A stretch of 64,000 nucleotides of DNA. Origin: Annona cherimola. Its lineage: Eukaryota; Streptophyta; Magnoliopsida; Magnoliales; Annonaceae. Both the position numbers and the translations under genes were made by a program. The notes beneath the pieces are model-generated. The model ran no database searches. It saw only the letters and a program-made list of their open reading frames with translations, and was not told where the DNA came from. This document shows, piece by piece, positions 57,152 through 64,000 of the stretch (position 1 is its first letter; each line of letters begins with the position of its first letter). The DNA lies in assembly GCA_030490835.1 (NCBI GenBank), contig CM059972.1, positions 34,575,452 to 34,639,451 on the forward strand. The letters are read 5' to 3'.

Positions 57152-57304
57152 GGGGCCCTCCACTCATCCCAAGACACACAACATCTCTCCCATCACTTGA
57201 AGTGGGGCCCATTTAGGTGGGACCTTTGCCAAGTGAGAAAAAGCTCCAAGGGCTTGGATTGCTTCTCAAAGAGAGTGGTTTTCGAGCAGGAATTGGGGTA
57301 ATTA

Positions 57305-58043
57305 AGGCGATTTCATTGTCGTTTAGTGATGATGAGGTGGAGTCATCCAAATCTTGTGCAGCTTTCAAGGCGATGATTCTCTTACCTTTGTGGTGATCTT
57401 CGTTTCTTTTCTTGATTAGCTCATGTGACATTAATGAGCTAATGAGATCTTCTAATTTCAATGTGTTTAGGTCCTTGACTTCTTCTATTGCAGTAATCTT
57501 TGGAGTCCAAGATTTTTGCTGAGCTCTTAAAATCTTCATGACCTGCTCAGATTCAGAAATCGCTTTTCCTAGACCTTTCAAGTCGTTAGTAATCTTAGAA
57601 AATCTAGCAAACATTTCAGAAATATTTTCTGTTTCTAACATTTTAAAGCTTTCCAATTCTCCAATCAAAGTATTTCTCCTTGTCCCTTGGACTTGAGAAG
57701 TTCCTTCATAGATAGATGTTAATGTATCCCATATCTCTTTGGTAGTCAAACAAGAGGATACTCTATCATATTCAGAAGCAGTAAGAGCACAAAACAATGA
57801 ACTCGTAGCCTTAGCGTTGCTCTTAATAATTTTTACTTCCTCATCGGTCCATTTGGAAGCTCTTTCATCAGTAGGCAGGGGCACACTGTCTTGGATTGCA
57901 ATCCAAGAGTCCATATCTATAGCCATGATGAGTTGTTTCATACGTAGCTTCCAATAGCCAAAATTGTTCCCATCAAACAATGGTGGCCTAGTAAAAGATT
58001 GGCCTTCGGCAAATGCGGGAACGGAAGTAGATTGGGATGCCAT
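57305..58043 (-). pseudogene. Sirevirus Gag N-terminal part (D)
   Basis: ATG at 58043. 245 codons match the intact gag of A ([65 protein letters not shown]) without a stop. At 57305, after DNEIA, gag sequence ends and foreign sequence begins, so both zinc knuckles are missing. Confidence 0.88.
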
Positions 58044-58077
58044 ATCAAAAGATCTCTTTGGTAAAACTCAAAGACTT

Positions 58078-58089
58078 GCTTTGATACCA
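58078..58089 (-). promoter_or_regulatory. Primer binding site of D
   Basis: Minus strand TGGTATCAAAGC, initiator-Met-tRNA type with the same A change as in B, two bases from the LTR end. Confidence 0.85.
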
Positions 58090-58091
58090 CT

Positions 58092-59789
58092 TGTTGGTCC
58101 CGAGTTAATGGAAATTACCTAAGAGGGGAGAGGTGAATTGGGTAATTGAAATTTTTAAACTTAAACTGAAAACTTTTACCCCGGATTAATTTAGTCCCCT
58201 TTAATGAAACAAATGGAAAGCAGTAGGATATTGAAAGCGGAAATGAAAAATAATAGACAAGATTTATAGTGGTTCAGGCGACCTTCCCTACTCCACTCTT
58301 CCAAGCTCACACTCCTTGTGACTCGGGTTCCATTATGTATTCCGCGAATACAACTAAAGCCTCCGCTCTCTTCTAGATTCTAGCTCTAAGGGGCATATAC
58401 GTCAAGAGCCTCCGCTCTCTTCTAGATTCTAGCTCTAGGGAGCATATACAATACTCAGCACAAGTAGGTGATGAGTCCCTACTCCAGTCACAACTCTACT
58501 TTGCTATTACTCGGTTTGAAACGCCAAAATCAAACCAAGCATCAAAAATCGAATAACAAAATGAAATGAAAGAAATCTACACTTTACAGATTTGTGTAGT
58601 CAAGTTTCAACTCGAGGAAGAATTCGTAGAAGTGATGAATTGATTGACGTTGAAGCAAACAGCAAGTTGAAGCTCGTTCTTCCTTCAAAACATATATAGA
58701 TCACTCGATTTTAGAAGAAAGTGGAATATAGAACTTGGTAGTTTCTCTTTCCTCTTTTTCTGCTCAATCTTTTATATTTCCATGTTTACTTGAGTGTCTA
58801 CATATAATGCAAGGAGAGATTTGAACATTAGAGAGTTGGTTGGTTCGTAATAAATGCGCCAACGTTCAAAAATTCAAACGTTACGACCCAAGTCGCAGGT
58901 GGAGTCAACTTCGGGTGCAACTTCGGTTGTGAGCAGGTTGTTTAAGTTCTTCATCAGGTCGACTTGGCCTTAAACTTGACCCAAGTCGCATGTGGAGTCG
59001 ACTTCGGGTGCGACTTCGGATTCTTTCAATTTCCAAGTCTATCTTTTAGGTCGACTTGGACTGGGACTTGACCCAAGTCGCTGCTGGAGTCGACTTCGGT
59101 TGCGACTTGACTTTCTTAGCTTGCCAAGTGAACTTAAAACTCTTTTGAAATGATTTTGTTTGCTTAATTTCTTTATGCTTGATTGTCCTTCCACTGTTTT
59201 ATATTTCTTGGAACTCTGTATGATTATTTATCTCGAACACCATTGGAATCCATATCTTGAGTTCTTGAGTACTTGACTCTTGGAATGCATGAAAAGATGT
59301 CCAATTGATAGTTCTTGATTTGAATTGATGAATTCATGCATCTTTACTTGCTTTTGGACTTGTTTGATCTTCATTTGTTCCAAGTTGAATATTTGAGTCG
59401 ACTTGGCCTTCAACTTCACTCAAGTCTAGCATCAGGTCGACTTGGTCTTCAACTTCACTCTTCAGGTTCTGTGTTTGCATCCTGGAGTCGATGCTGGAGT
59501 CGACTGGGCCTGCAACTTCGCCCAAGTCGCATGTGGAGTCGACTTCATTTGCAACTTTGGCAACTTTTGATCCCCAATTTCAACGCTGGACAAAAAACAG
59601 GCTTTGAAGTCTGAGCTGGAGTCAACTTGGGGATCGACTTAACCTGCTATGCTTCATATTTTTTATTTTTATATCTTTAAATATTGCAAAAAACATATTA
59701 GTAGCTAAAACTTACTCAAATTGAGTTGTTAATCATCAAAACATATATTTTGGGTAGTTTGCTTTTGATTTTAACACTTGTTTCCAACA
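58092..59789 (-). mobile_element. Sirevirus D 5' LTR, 1698 bp
   Basis: TGTTGGTCCCGAG to TTTCCAACA in plus-strand reading, adjacent to PBS and gag. Palindrome units are decayed (for example GTCAAC in place of GTCGAC at 58903) but keep the spacing. The CTTCTAGATTCTAGCTCTA block is present twice (58370-58440). To the right, chromovirus LTR sequence begins at 59790. Confidence 0.88.
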
Positions 59790-59892
59790 AAAACATCCAT
59801 GTTTTACCCTCTTTAATTAATTTCCTTTTGTCTTGAGTGAACATTTCCAATGTTCCAAGACATTTACATAAAACCATCTTTTTCCAGTGGAC

Positions 59893-60200
59893 ATTTTACG
59901 TCCAAAACATTTTTCTCAAAAATCCTTTGGCAAAGAAGGACATTCTCATGTCCTAAAACATCATTTACATAAGCCTTTTCAGCAAAGGACATTTTTATGT
60001 GCAAAAATATTTTTTTCATCGTAAAATTCCTTTAGCCCAAAGACATTTGATGTCTTAATACATTTTTTACGTAGCCTCTTTTAGCGATGGACATCCATAT
60101 GTCCTAAAATGCTTTTCATTTAAATACTTTAACATTGGACATTCTCATGTCCATAAACACTTTTCATTTAGTCTCTTTAGAAATGGACATTTCTATGTCC
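59893..60200. repeat. Second GGACAT(N4)ATGTCC tandem array
   Basis: Units near 59890, 59938, 59988, 60041, 60089, 60137 and 60185 with variants such as GGACATCCATATGTCC. Spacing is about 48-53 bases, as in the homologous array at 37583-38170. Confidence 0.8.
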
Positions 60201-60713
60201 AAACCAAGCTTCACATAAATTCATTTCATAATCCCCGTCTTGGGGCTTGTTTATAGCAAACAAGGAAAATAAATTACATAAACCATTTCCATAAATGCAT
60301 TTGCATAAAAATATTTCCTTTTATTCCTATTATTTATACTTTTGTGTAAAACACCCTTTCTTTTAGGGTACCCATTTCATAAAAATTCTTTTAGGATAGC
60401 TTTCATAAAACATACTTTTATATCCCAATCTTTGGGCTTTTCGAAAGCGAAACATATGCAAATGAATTTCTCTCCATCCAGTAGTGACACTTAGCAAGTG
60501 ATCATGCTACCTTTTGGAAGAGAATCCTTAATAGCAAGCTAGCCAGGCGGCTGTTCCGTTATCCTGCTCCCATCTCAGGGAGGACGTCGCTGGCACTCCT
60601 GTCATCCCTTAGCGACTCGGCCTTATGTAGAGTTGGCCCCGGTCATCCCAACCGTGCTCTACACCTTGCCTATTCTTTGTACTGGTGCACCATACATTAT
60701 TATGACGGATCGC

Positions 60714-60880
60714 AGTCCGTTTGGTTTAAAGTATTACAGACCGCAGCCCATATCCTTTAAAATTGGGATCACAGACCTCAGTCTGCATCCATAACTTAAA
60801 AACATCACAGACCGACGTCTATGTCTTTTTAAAACAAATCATTTTGAAAAAAAAGCACATCACAGACCGCAGTCTGTGTC
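60714..60880. repeat. CAGACC/GTCTG palindrome cluster
   Basis: Several copies of an imperfect inverted repeat; the best is CACAGACCGCAGTCTGTG at 60862-60879 (7-base arms). The homologous cluster lies at 38670-38860. Confidence 0.65.
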
Positions 60881-61408
60881 GACTTGTAAAGCGAGCGCAC
60901 CCACTTTAACAAGTTGTCATTTGAAATCTGGTTTTAGGATGACCTTTCTTAAATTCTTTTAGAAGAATTTGGAGTAAAATATTTTGATAAGCATTTGAAA
61001 TGTTTGAAAAACAATACATCTTAAAAACCCTTATAATAAAAGAATTTCAAGACTTTTGGATTTCCAAAAAATAAACCATCTATTTTTCTAATATTTTCTT
61101 GGTTTCCATTTCAGGTCCTTTTGCTTACAAAAGTTATGCAATTATACCACCCCCTTCTCAACCACTTTAAAATCAAATTATTGTCCCCATATCTATCTTA
61201 CCATTTTTACATAAAGAGAGGTTTGCACAGTCTTTTGTATGCCATTTTAGCAACCCGAAATCAAAGCATTTTATGAAATCACTTATTAGGTGGGTCATCC
61301 TTAAATCCCATTCAACACATCTGTATAAACATTTTTCAAGACATTTTCATCATAGATTTCCTTATCCAAAGGAAATCAAAACTTTTTGAATATCATTTCA
61401 AAACATAT

Positions 61409-63008
61409 TGTGGCGCCCCGAACCGAGGTGCCTAGAAGCCTTACTCCGGGATCGTTTTGATTGGTAAACGTGACTCAGGATTGTTGCCCTGATCACACGG
61501 CAGGATTTTTATTTTTATTTTTTATCATTAATACACGGAAAATTTCTAACATTCATCTAATATGAAATACATATCACAGTTATAAACCAAAACTGTTTCA
61601 TAAAACAAAAAATATTCATTTCCATCTCAAAATATCATCATTGTCTTTACATAAAATTTACATATACAATATTTCATCAAAACTACATGTCATTTGACAT
61701 GCTGCCTTCATCATCTTTTCCTGTCTGTTTTTGAAAAAGCATGGGTGAGTAATAATACTCAGTAAGCAAGCTATACATAATTTTTCAATCATTTTCATGC
61801 ATTTCATAAAATGCAAATGCAATGCATACATAGCATTCATGACATTCCTTTGGATGCGACGCTAGCTAGGCGCCCATCCCATACATGCTCCCATTTCAGG
61901 GAGGTCGCCGCCGGCCTGGGCCTATTAAGCGACTTGGCAATAGCGAGGGGGACATCCGGTCCGCTTACTACCTCAACTAAGGCCTATTCCTCGTGCACAT
62001 GCTCATTCTCATACACATGCCGACATGATATTTGCAAATCATAAATAATTTCATAAAAAGCATTTAATAAATAATTTTACAAAATGAACTTCAGTTCATG
62101 TAAAGCAGTTATAGGTATGGCCAACCTTAAATAAATTTCATAAAGCAACTTGCAAACAATTTAAAGCATTTTGGAAATAATTTGCAAAACATATAACTTG
62201 CTTACCTTCTTAGGAGGCGTCTTCGACCTTCTCTTTTCCTTTTCCTATTCAAGGAGAAATGATATTTTCATTTCTTCTATTCAAACATCATATTTATCAT
62301 AATCATACATCCCAAATCATCATTTATCAATTTTGGAGCATTATTTTCACATATCATATGCTATCTTCCCAAATACTCTATCTTTTCACATTGTGGCCAT
62401 TGGATTTGGCCCCAAAAGTCAACAGACCCTGCAACTCCCTGCATTGCAGCAGCCATTCATTTAATTTTTTATTTTTATTTATTTATTTTATTTAAAAAGT
62501 CAAAAGTAGCTTTTATTAAAAAGTTAGCTACTTTTTTATCTTGTTTTGACATTTCATCTTGACCTTTAATTTGTGATTTTCATCACATCTTAACCGATTC
62601 ATCATGTTCATCATGAATTTTTAACCATCCATAAAAAATTTCATCGAATTCCGACTCCCGGATTGCAATTTATGAATTTTTTTCTATTTTTCCACAAAAA
62701 TCCAAATTTGAATTAAAATATCCAAAAGAATTGCTATTTTGTCTTGTAGTGATTAAATCTCCATTTCGTCTTTTTGTGATTAAGTTAATCCAAGTGATTA
62801 ACTCTTAATCACGTGTCTTAGTCCCCAGTTACTATTCACGTCACTATTCACGGGTTAAATTCGTAATTGCATTATTTCAATCTCCAATATACATATTCAT
62901 CAATATAATTCATGAATTTTCATTTATTCATAAAATAATTACAAAATTACAAATATCAAAATGACGCGTATACGGTCGAAATGACGCGCATACGGTCGGG
63001 GTTTCACA
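61409..63008 (-). mobile_element. Chromovirus-type solo LTR, 1600 bp
   Basis: TGTGGCGCCCCGAACC at 61409 and GGGGTTTCACA ending at 63008, flanked by CATAT (61404-61408 and 63009-63013). It shares its ends and the GATTGTTGCCCTGATCAC block with the 5 kb solo LTR but lacks the long tandem-repeat middle. No coding sequence. Near its end a 20-base unit (ATGACGCG[TC]ATACGGTCG) is repeated in tandem at 62961-63000. Confidence 0.9.
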
Positions 63009-64000
63009 CATATGGACTATGTCCAAATCATTATTTATATTTAATTATCTTACATAGAAAAATCAATCTTTTTCCATAAATCATATCTTCTTTTTCTTTT
63101 TCTTTCATAAACATAATTAATTATCACAAATTGTTGTAAAAAAATAATTCAGAACTTATTCACAAATGTTGTTTTGTGAAAAGGGTAAAACTCCCTTTTT
63201 CTTATAAAATACTTTTGAAACAACATCATAAAGAACTTGCTTGCTTGAAAGAAAATTCTTAAAAATCATCAACATAAAAACGTGAAATCCTTTGAAAACA
63301 TTATTATGGAGAACTTGCTTACTCATAAATAAATTTCTCAATCCATTAACATAAAGCATTGTCAATCCAAGGAAATACTTGTGATAAATTCTTATCTTAA
63401 AATCATTGCTTGCTTTCCATGAAGGAAATCTTGAGGCTTTTCATTAAAGCCATCATTTTCCAAAACTTGTGGCTTTGCATTAAAGTCGTAATTTTCAAAA
63501 CTTGTGCTTGCCCATTCATCAAAACATAATCATAAATATTTCATCATATTAATCACATGGAAAGAAAATAGCATTTTAGAAAGTTCACTTGCTTACTTGA
63601 GACACTTCAATTTTCCTCGTTGATTTTCTGTTTGCCCTTGCCTATACACATAAAATTACATTGCATTTATACATACAATCTCATATGCTTGCACATGAAG
63701 TAGTTTTCCAACCCATATATTTTTCATTGACTTATATAACCTACTTGTTTTACAAGTCGGATATTTATACATAACAATGCAACTTGTGCACCATATTATC
63801 CATGCTTTTCATTCTTAGTATCCTTACTTAGGATAGCTTTCAAACATATCATGACCTTTTATTTATCTTAATGAAATTTCATTATCCTTCATTTATCATT
63901 CAATTATCTATTTTTCACATTTCTTTCATTAGTGCTCATTTTAGGCACATATTTATGAATTTAGGTTTCATATATCAATCCCAAATTTTTGAGATTAACA

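Larger units (their letters stand above)
55258..57304. other. Foreign 2 kb segment replacing D pol
   Basis: Between the start of D's envelope-like ORF and codon ~245 of its gag, where pol should be, lies unrelated sequence. 55258-55640 is AT-rich. 55640-57100 is richer in CCA/CAG words and resembles neither the Sirevirus nor the chromovirus parts. 57100-57304 carries a USE-like motif and TATA box. No terminal TG/CA, target duplication or polymerase ORF is seen. It holds a host gene fragment (56443-56631). It may be a piece of another LTR element that captured gene sequence, or a rearranged host segment. Confidence 0.6.
4797..59789 (-). mobile_element. Old Sirevirus D (Ty1/copia), outer frame of most of the window
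   Basis: Recognisable pieces, all on the minus strand: 3' LTR fragment (4797-5059) with PPT, envelope-like ORF in two halves (36060-37020, 54705-55257), N-terminal gag (57305-58043), primer site (58078-58089) and 5' LTR (58092-59789). The two LTR pieces match each other better than any other LTR here (a shared block covering the last 200 bases of the plus-strand reading). Pol has been replaced by foreign sequence. Everything else between 5181 and 54699 is later insertion or rearrangement. I infer a single parent element from orientation, gene order and LTR similarity; the link across 5181-35890 is not continuous. Confidence 0.65.
59790..64000 (-). mobile_element. Chromovirus-type LTR fragment, right flank of D
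   Basis: 59790-61408 and 63014-64000 align by eye with 37700-39180 and 39160-39900 of the long solo LTR. The match includes the GGACAT tandem repeats, the GTAGTGACACTT block, the CTACATA-type block and CAGACC palindromes. It is interrupted by the 1600 bp solo LTR. Its left part was separated by D's insertion at 59790. No coding sequence. Confidence 0.75.

Noticed and set aside
57152..57350. U-snRNA gene downstream of the USE/TATA pair
   Set aside because: The transcribed region does not begin like any plant U-snRNA and lacks a visible Sm site or 3' box in the expected place.

Overview
This window looks like repeat-filled heterochromatin from a flowering plant. I see no complete host gene, rRNA or tRNA. 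Almost every base belongs to LTR retrotransposons nested inside one another. Three groups are present: Sirevirus-type Ty1/copia elements (LTRs TGTTGG...CCAACA, initiator-Met-tRNA primer site, gag with two zinc knuckles, integrase-RT-RNase H pol, and in four copies an envelope-like third ORF); a chromodomain-carrying Ty3/gypsy group with long LTRs (minus-strand reading starts TGTGAAACC and ends GGCGCCACA); and a Tat-type Ty3/gypsy element with a second, archaeal-like RNase H. The species cannot be named from the sequence.

Layout. 1-4796: minus-strand Tat element running off the left edge. 4797-59789: remains of an old minus-strand Sirevirus (called D here), with a 3' LTR fragment at 4797-5059 and a 5' LTR at 58092-59789. 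Inside D, 5181-20562 is a rearranged block holding a decayed plus-strand Sirevirus (F), chromovirus LTR and chromodomain remnants, and Sirevirus C (13386-20079, target-site duplication TAGTT). Next comes the 3' half of plus-strand Sirevirus E (20563-35890). Its envelope-like ORF is split by Sirevirus A (22164-32814, minus, TSD AGTAT).

D's own envelope-like ORF (36060-37020 and 54705-55257) is split by a roughly 5 kb chromovirus solo LTR (37026-54699, TSD GCATT). That is split by a Sirevirus solo LTR (40138-52833, TSD ATTTG), and that by Sirevirus B (41103-51979, TSD AAATA). D's pol is replaced by a 2 kb foreign segment (55258-57304) holding a fragment of an HSP20-like host gene. Right of D lies an older chromovirus LTR (59790-64000) with a 1600 bp solo LTR inside it (61409-63008, TSD CATAT).

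A is the most striking single element: its two 1660 bp LTRs look identical, all three ORFs are open, and PBS, PPT and TSD are present, so it may be autonomous and very recent. B is also young (about ten LTR differences by eye) but all three of its ORFs are broken.

Two features recur in independent copies and deserve most attention. First, the Sirevirus U3 carries an array of 34 bp three-part palindromes (8-5-8-5-8) on a 41-42 bp lattice, and the core palindrome recurs at about 21 bp spacing before the envelope-like ORF. Second, gag and pol lie in different frames, with a conserved, phase-0, 721 nt candidate intron that would fuse them.
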